64,000 nucleotides of DNA from JBEULC01 sp045504435 (GTDB taxonomy: Bacteria > Pseudomonadota > Alphaproteobacteria > WRAU01 > Hepatincolaceae), in NCBI GenBank assembly GCA_045504435.1, contig JBEULC010000001.1, forward strand, positions 1 through 64,000, in the 5' to 3' direction. The position numbers were made by a program, and so were the translations under genes. Below are positions 1-8,167 of this stretch, piece by piece. Positions within the stretch are counted from its first letter, which is position 1. Every line of letters begins with the position of its first letter. The notes under the pieces are model-generated. The model searched no databases and was not told the origin of the DNA. It saw nothing but the letters and a program-made list of their open reading frames with translations.

Positions 1-123
1 TGCAATTTTATGCTAATTTAATAAAAATAAACATAAAATTATAAAATTAAATAACTCTATGTCTCATATTCAATACCATACAATCTTCTTATTCCTTTTA
101 ACCCATAATAATTAAGCAATAAT

Positions 124-160
124 AAAAAGAGGAATTTAGATGGACTAAATTCCTCTTTTT
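124..160 (-). terminator. Intrinsic terminator after glpD
   Basis: A perfect 16-bp stem (124-139 with 145-160) closes a 5-nt loop. The stem begins with A5 and ends with T5, so it could stop transcription from either side. It lies 43 bp beyond the glpD stop and is the natural end of that transcript. Confidence 0.85.
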
Positions 161-202
161 ACTCTACTAAAATAAACATTACATTAAAAACATTTTTCTA
201 CT

Positions 203-1759
203 TTAATGAGATAAATAATTTTTTGCAATTTCCGTAAATTCTTTTACTTGCTGATTTTGCCAAGTAATATCTTTATTCAAGTGCTTAGCCATTATTTCTG
301 CTACTTTAGGTGCTGCTTCTACGGCGTACCTGCTATTTAAAAATAAAGCCCTGGTTCTACGAGCTAAGACATCATCTACCGTTCTAGCTTGCTCACTTTC
401 CACTGCATAAACAATTTGGGAAATATTATAAGGTAATAAGGGATGAATTTTTTCTGAAAATCCCTCCTTTGTTTCTAATTTTGCTAAATTGCTACCGTAA
501 ACCATTAAATGCTCAGGAATTTTATTAACTTCTGATCGTGATAAGTAACCCGCTAGTTTTAAATCTTTGGTTTTAGAAGGAGCATCTGGTAAAAGCTTTT
601 TCCCAATCATAAAATCTATAACTTTTTCTGACATTCTACGATAAGATGTCCATTTACCTCCAATTACACTTACTAAATTTGAATCAGAAATTGTGGTTCT
701 TTCTTCTCGGGAAATTTTAGCAGTATTTGTAGTTTCTTCCTTAATTAATGGCCTTATACCTGCATAAACAGTTTGAATATCCTCTTTACCAATAGGCTTT
801 TCTAAATATTTATTAATATTACTAATAATAAAATCAATTTCAGCTTCTAAGGCTACAGGTTCAATTGTAGCTTCTGAAACTAAGGTATCTGTAGTACCAA
901 TAATTACGTTCTCATGCCAAGGCACAGTAAATAATACTCTACCATCTGAAGTCTTGGGAATAAGTAAGGCTTGTTCAGAAGAAATACATGATTTGTTTAC
1001 TACAATGTGTACTCCTTGGGCTTTTTCCACCGTAATTTTATGCTCCCCTGTATCTAATTTTCTTACCTCATCAGAAAATATACCCGTAGCATTTAAGACA
1101 CACTGAGATTTAATTACATATTCTTCCGCAGTTTCTGTATTTTTTATTTTAACCCCTATAATTTTTCCGTTATCTTTTTCTAAAGTTACTGCTTCATGAT
1201 AATTAAGAGCAAAACTCCCATTAACTGAAATAGTATCAGCTAAAGAAAGTGCTAACCTGGCATCATCAAAGATCCCATCGTGATAAATTATACCTCCTAT
1301 TAAACCTTTTTGTTTAATTCTGGGATACCTTTTAATAATCTGTTGTTTGCTAATAAAAGAACTACTATGACCTTTAGGGTAACCCGCCAGAACATCATAT
1401 ACAAATAATCCAGCCCTATAAAATCCTAAATCAAAAAGACTATAACAAGGTATAATAAATTCACAATCTTTAGTTAAATGAGGCGCATTATTATACAATC
1501 TTTCTTTTTCTTTAAGAGAATCCCTTACTAGATGAAAGTTTAATTGAGCTAAATATCTCACCCCTCCATGTAAAAGCTTAGTAGAACGTGAAGAGGTCCC
1601 TTTAGCGAAATCAAATTTTTCAATAACTAAAGTTTTATAACCTCTAGCGCTTGCATCAACTCCTGCACCTAACCCTACCGCACCCCCTCCTATAATTATC
1701 ACATCAAAATTAGGATTGCTCTTTACTGCAGAAATAATTTCTTCTCTTTTTATCATCAC
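203..1759 (-). CDS. glpD: Aerobic glycerol-3-phosphate dehydrogenase (FAD)
   Basis: Membrane-associated flavoenzyme that oxidises sn-glycerol 3-phosphate to dihydroxyacetone phosphate and passes electrons to quinone. The FAD-binding GxGxxG motif (IIGGGAVGLGAG) is at about residues 22-33. It is followed by the family signature TSSRSTKLLHGGVRYL, and the C-terminal GlpD domain is complete; 518 residues is the normal size. The frame opens with adjacent GTG (1757-1759) and ATG (1754-1756) codons, and no Shine-Dalgarno sequence clearly decides between them. With glpK and glpF upstream on the same strand it completes a glycerol utilisation pathway, although a 173-bp gap with a hairpin separates it from glpK. 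Confidence 0.95.
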   Translation of the reverse strand: MMIKREEIISAVKSNPNFDVIIIGGGAVGLGAGVDASARGYKTLVIEKFDFAKGTSSRSTKLLHGGVRYLAQLNFHLVRDSLKEKERLYNNAPHLTKDCEFIIPCYSLFDLGFYRAGLFVYDVLAGYPKGHSSSFISKQQIIKRYPRIKQKGLIGGIIYHDGIFDDARLALSLADTISVNGSFALNYHEAVTLEKDNGKIIGVKIKNTETAEEYVIKSQCVLNATGIFSDEVRKLDTGEHKITVEKAQGVHIVVNKSCISSEQALLIPKTSDGRVLFTVPWHENVIIGTTDTLVSEATIEPVALEAEIDFIISNINKYLEKPIGKEDIQTVYAGIRPLIKEETTNTAKISREERTTISDSNLVSVIGGKWTSYRRMSEKVIDFMIGKKLLPDAPSKTKDLKLAGYLSRSEVNKIPEHLMVYGSNLAKLETKEGFSEKIHPLLPYNISQIVYAVESEQARTVDDVLARRTRALFLNSRYAVEAAPKVAEIMAKHLNKDITWQNQQVKEFTEIAKNYLSH

Positions 1760-1859
1760 CTGTAATCCATTGTTTTAAACTAACTAACATAAGGTTATTT
1801 TGTTTAGCTATAAGTTAAATAAAATATATAAAAATTAATATCTTTTAAAGCTGCTTTAA

Positions 1860-1900
1860 TAAATTGAGCGTCTCTTAAAATTTAAAAGGCGCTCAATTTA
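1860..1900 (-). terminator. Hairpin downstream of glpK
   Basis: An 11-bp perfect inverted repeat (1860-1870 with 1890-1900, core ATTGAGCG/CGCTCAAT) flanks a 19-nt A/T-rich loop just past the glpK stop. The downstream T tract is weak, so termination may be partial and allow read-through into glpD. Confidence 0.55.
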
Positions 1901-1932
1901 AAATTTATCTAATAATACTATGATTATTAGAT

Positions 1933-3450
1933 TTATGCAATCTTATCTTTGGATACGTTATGAGCTATCCAATCTTTTGATCTGCCTACAGCTTTATTCC
2001 ATTGCTCAAGAATTTCATCTCTTTTTGAGGCTTTCATTTTTGGTTCAAAAGACACATCTTTTTGCCATAAAGAAACAATTTCATCAGCACTTTGCCAAAA
2101 CCCAACGGCTAATCCTGCTAAGTAAGCTGCTCCTAAAGCTGTAGTTTCAACGATTTTAGGTCTTACAATATTAACATCTAAAATATCTGCTTGAAATTGC
2201 ATTAAAGCGTTATTACGACTTGCACCACCATCCACTCTTAATTCCTTAATTTTAATACCTGAAGCACGCTCCATGGTAAATAAAATATCAGAAGTTTGCA
2301 AAGCAATACTATCTAAAGCGGCTCTAGCTATATGAGCTTTAGAAGTATTTCTGGTGATCCCAATCATAGTGCCCCGAGCATAAGAATCCCAATGAGGTGC
2401 ACCTAATCCCACAAAGGCAGGCACCAAATAAACTCCTCCACTATCTTCAACTGTTGCAGCTAAAGGCTCTACGTCTTCACTTTTTCTAATAATTTCTAAG
2501 CCATCTCTCAACCATTGTACTACGGCACCTCCTATAAACACACTACCTTCTAAAGCGTAAGTTACTGTATCTTTCCTTGACCATGCAATGGTTGTTAATA
2601 ATTTATCAGGAGTAATAATTGCTTGCTTACCAATATTTAAAAGCATAAAGCAACCAGTACCATACGTATTTTTAACCATACCCGTTTCTAAACACGCTTG
2701 GCCAAAAGTAGCCGCATGCTGATCACCTGCTACCCCAGCTATAGAGATCTCTGCACCTAAATGGCTTTTATCCATTACCCCATAAAGTTCAGAACTTTGT
2801 TTAACTTCAGGAAGGATAGATTTAGGAATATCTAAAATGCTTAGCAATTCTTCATCCCATTCGGATTTAATTATATTATATAATAAGGTTCTGCTAGCAT
2901 TAGTTTTATCAGTAGCATGAACTTTACCACCTGTAAGTTTATAAATCAACCAACTATCTACCGTACCAAAAGCTAGTTCGCCTTTATTAGCCTTTTCCCT
3001 TGCCCCTTTAACATTATCTAAAATCCATTTAATTTTTGTACCACTAAAATAAGCATCTAATACTAAACCAGTTTTCTTTAAGAAAATCTGATCCTTACCT
3101 GAGGTTTTAAGCTCATCACAATATTGTGCTGTTCTTCTATCTTGCCAAACAATGGCGTTATAAATGGCTTGCCCTGTGGTTTTATCCCATACTATCGTGG
3201 TTTCTCTTTGGTTAGTAATACCTAGTGCGGCAATTTCAGAAGGTTTAACTCCTGATTGCGCTAAAACTTCAGTCATCACCCCTAATTGGCTAGACCAAAT
3301 TTCATTAGGATCATGCTCAACCCAAGCATTTTGCGGATAATATTGCGTAAATTCTTTTTGGGAAACCCCCTTTACGTTAGCTTGCTTATCAAATAATATA
3401 GATCTAGAGCTGGTTGTTCCCTGGTCTAGCGACAATATATATTTAGCCAT
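1933..3450 (-). CDS. glpK: Glycerol kinase
   Basis: Phosphorylates glycerol with ATP to sn-glycerol 3-phosphate, trapping glycerol that entered through GlpF. It is a FGGY-family kinase: the N-terminal phosphate-binding motif LSLDQGTTSSRS is at residues 6-17, GVAGDQHAA lies mid-protein and RVDGGASRNN is in the C-terminal domain. Its 505 residues match the usual length. The ATG start has an AAGGA-type ribosome-binding site about 8 nt upstream. It lies between glpF and glpD on the same strand. The 209-bp leader on the glpF side carries three copies of a TATCAAAG-type motif that may be operators. Confidence 0.96.
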   Translation of the reverse strand: MAKYILSLDQGTTSSRSILFDKQANVKGVSQKEFTQYYPQNAWVEHDPNEIWSSQLGVMTEVLAQSGVKPSEIAALGITNQRETTIVWDKTTGQAIYNAIVWQDRRTAQYCDELKTSGKDQIFLKKTGLVLDAYFSGTKIKWILDNVKGAREKANKGELAFGTVDSWLIYKLTGGKVHATDKTNASRTLLYNIIKSEWDEELLSILDIPKSILPEVKQSSELYGVMDKSHLGAEISIAGVAGDQHAATFGQACLETGMVKNTYGTGCFMLLNIGKQAIITPDKLLTTIAWSRKDTVTYALEGSVFIGGAVVQWLRDGLEIIRKSEDVEPLAATVEDSGGVYLVPAFVGLGAPHWDSYARGTMIGITRNTSKAHIARAALDSIALQTSDILFTMERASGIKIKELRVDGGASRNNALMQFQADILDVNIVRPKIVETTALGAAYLAGLAVGFWQSADEIVSLWQKDVSFEPKMKASKRDEILEQWNKAVGRSKDWIAHNVSKDKIA

Positions 3451-3485
3451 CTATTTAATCCTTATTTATTTTATTATCAATTATT

Positions 3486-3625
3486 TATCAAAGTATGATT
3501 TTTCTTTAGCATATCTATAATATCAAAGAATAATCAAAAAAATTAAATATAAAAACCTGGTAAATAAATTATCTTATTATTTACACTAAAGTATCTTATA
3601 TCGTATTTCTGATTATTCTTTGATA
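3486..3625. promoter_or_regulatory. Three TATCAAAG-type sites, candidate operator cluster
   Basis: A 16-base sequence at 3521-3536 (TATCAAAGAATAATCA) recurs as an exact inverted copy at 3610-3625. A related direct copy, TATCAAAGTATGATT, is at 3486-3500. The two direct copies are 35 bp apart and bracket A/T-rich sequence where a glpK promoter could lie on the minus strand (a TTGATT-like -35 and TATGCT-like -10). Exact inverted repetition over 16 bp suggests a regulator-binding site rather than chance. Regulation of glpK by such a protein is inference; no regulator gene is in the window. Confidence 0.45.
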
Positions 3626-3659
3626 GCTTCCTTAGAGCAACTTTTTATCTATAAGTGTT

Positions 3660-4427
3660 TTATTTATAGGCTTTAGATCTTAGCATTTTTCCTATAGTAT
3701 TATCATAAATTAAAGCTCCTAATATGCCGCCAATAATTGGTCCTACAATCGGTACTATCCAAATGGAATTTTCAAAACCCGTGTTTTTAAAACCTGCCAC
3801 TAAGGCAAATAATCTTGGGCCAAAATCTCTAGCAGGATTAACGGCATAACCATGCATGCCACCAAAGGAAGCGCCTATCGCCATAATCAATAACCCTATA
3901 AATAAAGGAGTAAGATATTTAGGATTGTTTGCACTTTCAGGATCAGTAATTGCTAAAATTATAAATACCAGCAAAAAAGTACCTACTACTTGATCAATTA
4001 AGCCTGAATAAAAATCATTAACCGCAGGAAAAGTAGCAAATACCCCAGCCGTTTTTACAAACATAGGATCAAATTGTACCCACTTAGAATAATAAACTAT
4101 AAAAACTATCATAGCACCAAAAAAAGCGCCAGCAAGTTGAGCTATAATGTAAGGTGCTACATTATTCCAAGGCAATCGTTTAGTAATTGCCATTCCTAAG
4201 GTTACCGCCGGATTTAAGTGAGCTCCTGAGATTGTACCTGATACATAAATGCCTAACATAACTGCAAATCCCCAACCTAATACCACATTAGTAAATCCCC
4301 CATTTACTAATGCATTAGAATCAGGCGTTGCAAATAACACTACCATAGCCACAACTCCACAACCAAATAATATTAAAACACATGTGCCAATAAATTCAGC
4401 TAGATATTTTGCTTTATTTGAATACAT
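3660..4427 (-). CDS. glpF: Glycerol facilitator (aquaglyceroporin)
   Basis: Inner-membrane MIP-family channel that lets glycerol diffuse into the cell. Both pore half-helix boxes are intact: SGAHLNPAVTLG in the first half and GYAVNPARDFGPR in the second, where the Arg of the selectivity filter follows NPA. Its 255 residues with six predicted membrane helices are normal for GlpF, and the Gly/Asp-rich loops favour a glycerol channel over a pure water channel. A strong AAGGAG site sits 6 nt before the ATG. It is the first gene of the glpF-glpK-glpD block, preceded by a good sigma-70-type promoter at 4533-4561. Confidence 0.93.
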   Translation of the reverse strand: MYSNKAKYLAEFIGTCVLILFGCGVVAMVVLFATPDSNALVNGGFTNVVLGWGFAVMLGIYVSGTISGAHLNPAVTLGMAITKRLPWNNVAPYIIAQLAGAFFGAMIVFIVYYSKWVQFDPMFVKTAGVFATFPAVNDFYSGLIDQVVGTFLLVFIILAITDPESANNPKYLTPLFIGLLIMAIGASFGGMHGYAVNPARDFGPRLFALVAGFKNTGFENSIWIVPIVGPIIGGILGALIYDNTIGKMLRSKAYK

Positions 4428-4532
4428 TTCCTACTCCTTATAATTAAAATTATCACCTACACAACCTTTTAGTGTATAGGTGCGCGTGTATTACTTTAAC
4501 AACATTCAACAAATTTTGTCATAGTATAAATT

Positions 4533-4561
4533 ATTATAATACTATTCCCTATACATAACAA
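4533..4561 (-). promoter_or_regulatory. Probable sigma-70 promoter for glpF
   Basis: On the minus strand TTGTTA (-35, 4561-4556) is followed after exactly 17 bp by a consensus TATAAT (-10, 4538-4533). Transcription would start near 4526, giving a leader of about 100 nt that contains the hairpin at 4454-4482. Identification rests only on match to consensus and spacing. Confidence 0.5.
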
Positions 4562-4872
4562 TATATTTGATGTAAAAGTCTTTACAAAACTAAGTAATAA
4601 TCAAGTCTTATAGTCATTAATTATTTGTAGGCAGTTTAGCTAATTAATAATTTTGATAACATTAGATAACTTAATATAAAAAACTTTAATAATTGTTATA
4701 TTAGTAGGTTTAGCTTATAAATAATTAATTACAGATATATAATTATCTTTCTATATGCTATTTAAAAAGCTTGTTCTAAAAGAATAAGCAGCATTAAGCT
4801 TACTGAAGCTCCTGCTAAAATATTAGTTTTACTACTTAGGGTTACTAAAAATTAATAATAGATTTCAAGATT

Positions 4873-4925
4873 TACCCTTTTAAGCTAAGGATTATAATTA
4901 ATTTAGTAATTATAATTAAAGGGTA
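4873..4925 (-). terminator. Nested stem-loop downstream of atpC
   Basis: An outer repeat TACCCTTT/AAAGGGTA (4873-4880 with 4918-4925) encloses an inner 10-bp perfect stem (4891-4900 with 4907-4916) with a 6-nt loop. It begins 26 bp past the atpC stop and probably ends the atp operon transcript. There is no long T tract, so its efficiency is uncertain. Confidence 0.45.
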
Positions 4926-4950
4926 TAGTACTTGTTAAAATTTAAAATAT

Positions 4951-5364
4951 TTAATAAGTACGTATACTAATAGATTCAATTAGCTGCTTATAAAGTAAGC
5001 TCTGTTTTTTATAATACTCTTTTTTATAATCATCTGTGGCTTGAGTTAACGCTTGTTCATAAGAGGTAATTTTATTGTTAATTTCCCCAATATCAACTTT
5101 ATCTAGATTATAAATTTCCAATTCAGTATCAACCACTAGCTTATCTTCATTAGCTTCAAATCTGCCCATCAAAATAAAATAACGTGCACTTACTTTGCCA
5201 TCAGTAAATAGATAAATGATGCCAGGCTTTAATAAATAAACAAAATCTCTTATGCCTGCAATAATACCAATATCACCCTTTAACCCAGGGATAACTACCA
5301 TATCTACTTGCTCTTTAGCTAAAATAGCTGATCCGGAAAGAATACTAAAATTCAATTTTGTCAT
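4951..5364 (-). CDS. atpC: ATP synthase F1 subunit epsilon
   Basis: Regulatory subunit of the F1 motor stalk, joining gamma to the c-ring and able to inhibit ATP hydrolysis. The N-terminal beta-sandwich is recognisable (the LNFSILS opening, then PGLKGDIGIIAGI, where family members usually have a G-D/E-G-GIL-type loop), followed by a C-terminal helical hairpin rich in Lys and Tyr (about 95-137). Its 137 residues are normal. The sequence is divergent, but its position as last gene of the atpHAGDC order makes the assignment firm. A TAAGG ribosome-binding site precedes the ATG. Confidence 0.85.
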   Translation of the reverse strand: MTKLNFSILSGSAILAKEQVDMVVIPGLKGDIGIIAGIRDFVYLLKPGIIYLFTDGKVSARYFILMGRFEANEDKLVVDTELEIYNLDKVDIGEINNKITSYEQALTQATDDYKKEYYKKQSLLYKQLIESISIRTY

Positions 5365-5450
5365 TTTATCAACCTTATAACTTTTTAGATCCTTTATTTC
5401 TTACCTAATCTTCTAGCTCCTTAGTAAATTCTAAAAGATTATTTATTTTA

Positions 5451-6881
5451 TTAAGATGCTGCCTGTAGTTTTTTAGCTTTTTCTTTAACTTCTGCTAAAT
5501 TTCCTACTAAAAAGAAGGCTTCTTCAGGTAGATTATCCACTTCCCCGTCGCAAATTGCTTTAACTCCTGAGATTGTATCTTCTATACTTACAATAACCCC
5601 TTTAATCCCGCTAAATACCTCAGCCACAAAAAAAGGTTGGCTAAAAAATCTTTGTAATTTTCTTGCACGAGTTACAGTTAATTTGTCAGCATCAGATAGC
5701 TCATCCATCCCTAAAATTGCAATAATATCTTGTAAATCCTTATACTTTTGCAACATTCTTTGGGCCCTTAAGGCAACTTCATAGTGCTCTTGACCAATTA
5801 TTTTAGGATCTAAAGCCCGAGAATTTGATTCCAAGGGGTCAACAGCAGGGTAAATTCCTAAAGCTGCAATATCTCTTGATAATACTGTAATTGCATCTAA
5901 GTGAGCAAAAGAAGTAGCAGGAGCTGGATCTGTAACATCATCTGCAGGAACATAAATAGCCTGAACAGAAGTAATAGATCCTTTAAGGGTGGATGTGATA
6001 CGCTCTTGCAATTCTCCCATTTCCGTCGCCAACGTAGATTGATATCCTACTGCGGAAGGTATCCTGCCTAATAAGGCTGATACTTCAGAACCTGCTTGGG
6101 TAAATCTAAAAATATTATCAATAAATAATAATACGTCTTTTCCTTCTTCATCCCTAAAATGTTCTGCAACTGTTAAGCCACTTAACGCTACCCTTGATCT
6201 TGCTCCAGGAGGCTCATTCATCTGTCCATAGATTAAAGCGCAACGAGATTTTGTAAGATCATCTTTATTAATAACCCCTGATTCAATCATTTCGTTATAT
6301 AAATCATTACCTTCTCTGGTCCTTTCGCCTACTCCTGTGAACACCGAATATCCATTATAAGATTTAGCAATATTGTTAATTAATTCCATAATTATCACTG
6401 TTTTGCCTACACCTGCACCTCCAAATAAACCAATTTTGCCTCCCTTTAAGTAAGGAGTCATTAAATCTATAATCTTAATGCCCGTATAAAGTAGTTCAGA
6501 TGCTGTGGATTGATGGATAAAATCTGGAGCAGAACGATGAATAGGTAAATAACTAGTAGTCTCAATTGGCCCTAATCCATCAATTGGCGCCCCAATAACG
6601 TTCATAATTCTTCCTAATACCGCATGGCCTACTGGCACGTGAATACAGCCGCCTAAATCAACTGCAGTATCTCCTCTGGTCACCCCATCGGTTGTATCCA
6701 TAGCGATAGTTCTTACCCTGCCATCCCCTAAATGCAAAACCACCTCTAGGATTAGCTTTCTGCCTTCAATTTGCACCTCTAAGGCGTTATATATTTCTGG
6801 AATTTTATTTTTTTCCATAAAATCCACATCAACTATAGCCCCCATAATTTGAGATACTCTTCCTACTGTTTTTTCTGCCAT
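5451..6881 (-). CDS. atpD: ATP synthase F1 subunit beta
   Basis: Catalytic subunit of F1. The Walker A motif GGAGVGKT lies near residue 155. The catalytic Glu region GVGERTREGNDLY, Walker B LLFIDNIFRFTQAG and the DELSD motif (in GMDELSDAD) near residue 395 are all intact, and 476 residues is typical. A strong GGAGG site is 5 nt before the ATG. Between atpG and atpC in the operon; cytoplasmic face of the inner membrane. Confidence 0.98.
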   Translation of the reverse strand: MAEKTVGRVSQIMGAIVDVDFMEKNKIPEIYNALEVQIEGRKLILEVVLHLGDGRVRTIAMDTTDGVTRGDTAVDLGGCIHVPVGHAVLGRIMNVIGAPIDGLGPIETTSYLPIHRSAPDFIHQSTASELLYTGIKIIDLMTPYLKGGKIGLFGGAGVGKTVIIMELINNIAKSYNGYSVFTGVGERTREGNDLYNEMIESGVINKDDLTKSRCALIYGQMNEPPGARSRVALSGLTVAEHFRDEEGKDVLLFIDNIFRFTQAGSEVSALLGRIPSAVGYQSTLATEMGELQERITSTLKGSITSVQAIYVPADDVTDPAPATSFAHLDAITVLSRDIAALGIYPAVDPLESNSRALDPKIIGQEHYEVALRAQRMLQKYKDLQDIIAILGMDELSDADKLTVTRARKLQRFFSQPFFVAEVFSGIKGVIVSIEDTISGVKAICDGEVDNLPEEAFFLVGNLAEVKEKAKKLQAAS

Positions 6882-6932
6882 TTGGCCTCCAAGTATATAT
6901 TTATTAAAATTATAATATTATTGTTCTTTTGT

Positions 6933-8150
6933 TTAAAGAGCTTCACTACCGGCAATGATTTCTATAAGCTCTTTGGTGATTATATCTTGGCGAGTACGGT
7001 TGTACTTTAATTTTAAAACATGTTTTAAATCGGTGGAATTAGTATGAGCATTTTCCATAGCATTTAATCTGCTTAAGTGCTCTGCCACCATTGCCTCACT
7101 AATTTTACTATATATGTTAAAAGTTATATACTGCTTAAATAATTCTGCTAAAGAGTCAGCAAAATCTTTATCATCAGTTATTTTATTATTCATAAAATAA
7201 CCACTTTGCTTATCTCCATTACCTAAAACATCCGTTTCATCTTTTTCTTTACCTGTAACCTTAGGATTATTCTTATTTTTTTCTACCAGCTGCCCATTAG
7301 CTCCTTGATTTTTGTCTGTAGCTGACAATCCTTCATTTGCGTTTTCTAATTTAAAATTTAAATTAAAAGGTAGTAGATCTTCCTCTTTAACTTCTTGTAC
7401 TACAGCAGATACAGAACCAGTATAAATTACTTTAATTGCCGTAACTTTTTGGCTTTTTACTAAGTTATAAATATGATCTGCCATTCCTAGCAGATCATGC
7501 ATTTTAATCTTTTTTAAATCAGAAGATAAATCTAAATCAATAAGATGTTCAGATAGCTGTTCAAAGGACTGCTCAGAAAATATTTTTTTAGCATAATTGC
7601 TGGACTTAAGACCAATAGGTAATAATAGAAAATCCTGCGAATCCGCTTTAATATTTTTTCCTACATGTTTCATAACCAAAGAATTATAAGAGCCAGCTAA
7701 ACCGCGATCAGAGGCAATAAAAATAAACAAGGTTTTTTCTTGATGCTTTGCCTTAGTTACGCCTAGATTCTCATTGTTTTCTTGAGCTTTTTCTTTATTT
7801 AGGCTAAGTCTGTTAAAATTAAGAGGATCTTCAATTTTCTGTGACTTGTTATTCTCTACTTCTTTAGAGGCTTCTTCATGCACTTTATTTTGATTTATTT
7901 GCCTTCGTAAATTAACTTTTCCAAATAAAGCATCATAAACGGGATCATTATTAGAATTTCCTCTTTCTAAGTGAAATAACATTAAAGCATTAAAAATAGA
8001 TAGAGAACTTGAAAAATATTCTCTATTTGCCTGTCTATTAGCTTTAGTGTTATTTAACCTGGCTGAAGATATTACTTTCATAGATTGAGCTATTTTTTCT
8101 ATGATTGTAATATTAGCAATTCTTTTTTTAATATGGCGTAAATTTGACAT
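6933..8150 (-). CDS. atpG: ATP synthase F1 subunit gamma with two large insertions
   Basis: Central rotor shaft of F1. The N-terminal helix (residues 1-60, with the motif KIAQSMKVISSARL), the middle Rossmann-like part (SDRGLAGSYNS near 147-157) and the C-terminal helix (LKYNRTRQDIITKELIEII, 381-399) are all conserved. The protein is 405 residues against about 285-300 in most bacteria. The excess is two hydrophilic, Lys/Asn/Glu-rich segments at about residues 78-138 and 268-322, neither in the coiled-coil shaft, so the subunit is probably functional. Both fall in the globular domain that projects from the stalk. The ribosome-binding site is weak, and the gene lies 17 bp after atpA. Confidence 0.92.
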   Translation of the reverse strand: MSNLRHIKKRIANITIIEKIAQSMKVISSARLNNTKANRQANREYFSSSLSIFNALMLFHLERGNSNNDPVYDALFGKVNLRRQINQNKVHEEASKEVENNKSQKIEDPLNFNRLSLNKEKAQENNENLGVTKAKHQEKTLFIFIASDRGLAGSYNSLVMKHVGKNIKADSQDFLLLPIGLKSSNYAKKIFSEQSFEQLSEHLIDLDLSSDLKKIKMHDLLGMADHIYNLVKSQKVTAIKVIYTGSVSAVVQEVKEEDLLPFNLNFKLENANEGLSATDKNQGANGQLVEKNKNNPKVTGKEKDETDVLGNGDKQSGYFMNNKITDDKDFADSLAELFKQYITFNIYSKISEAMVAEHLSRLNAMENAHTNSTDLKHVLKLKYNRTRQDIITKELIEIIAGSEAL

Positions 8151-8167
8151 GCCGACTCAATAACCTG

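Larger units (their letters stand above)
4428..4950. other. 523-bp intergenic region between atpC and glpF
   Basis: Very A/T-rich. It holds the glpF ribosome-binding site, an imperfect hairpin in the glpF leader (CACCTACAC at 4454-4462 against GTGTATAGGTG at 4472-4482), the glpF promoter and the atpC-side hairpin at 4873-4925. Minus-strand reading near 4750-4830 gives a short hydrophobic stretch with no start or clear homology. I see no convincing gene. Confidence 0.5.

Noticed and set aside
1920..2144. 74-residue plus-strand frame opposite glpK
   Set aside because: Shadow of a well-supported glpK; its translation is not protein-like and has no upstream ribosome-binding site.
4750..4830. Hydrophobic minus-strand stretch downstream of atpC (ILAGASVSLMLLILLEQAF)
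   Set aside because: No start codon or family match; may be chance in an A/T-rich sequence.
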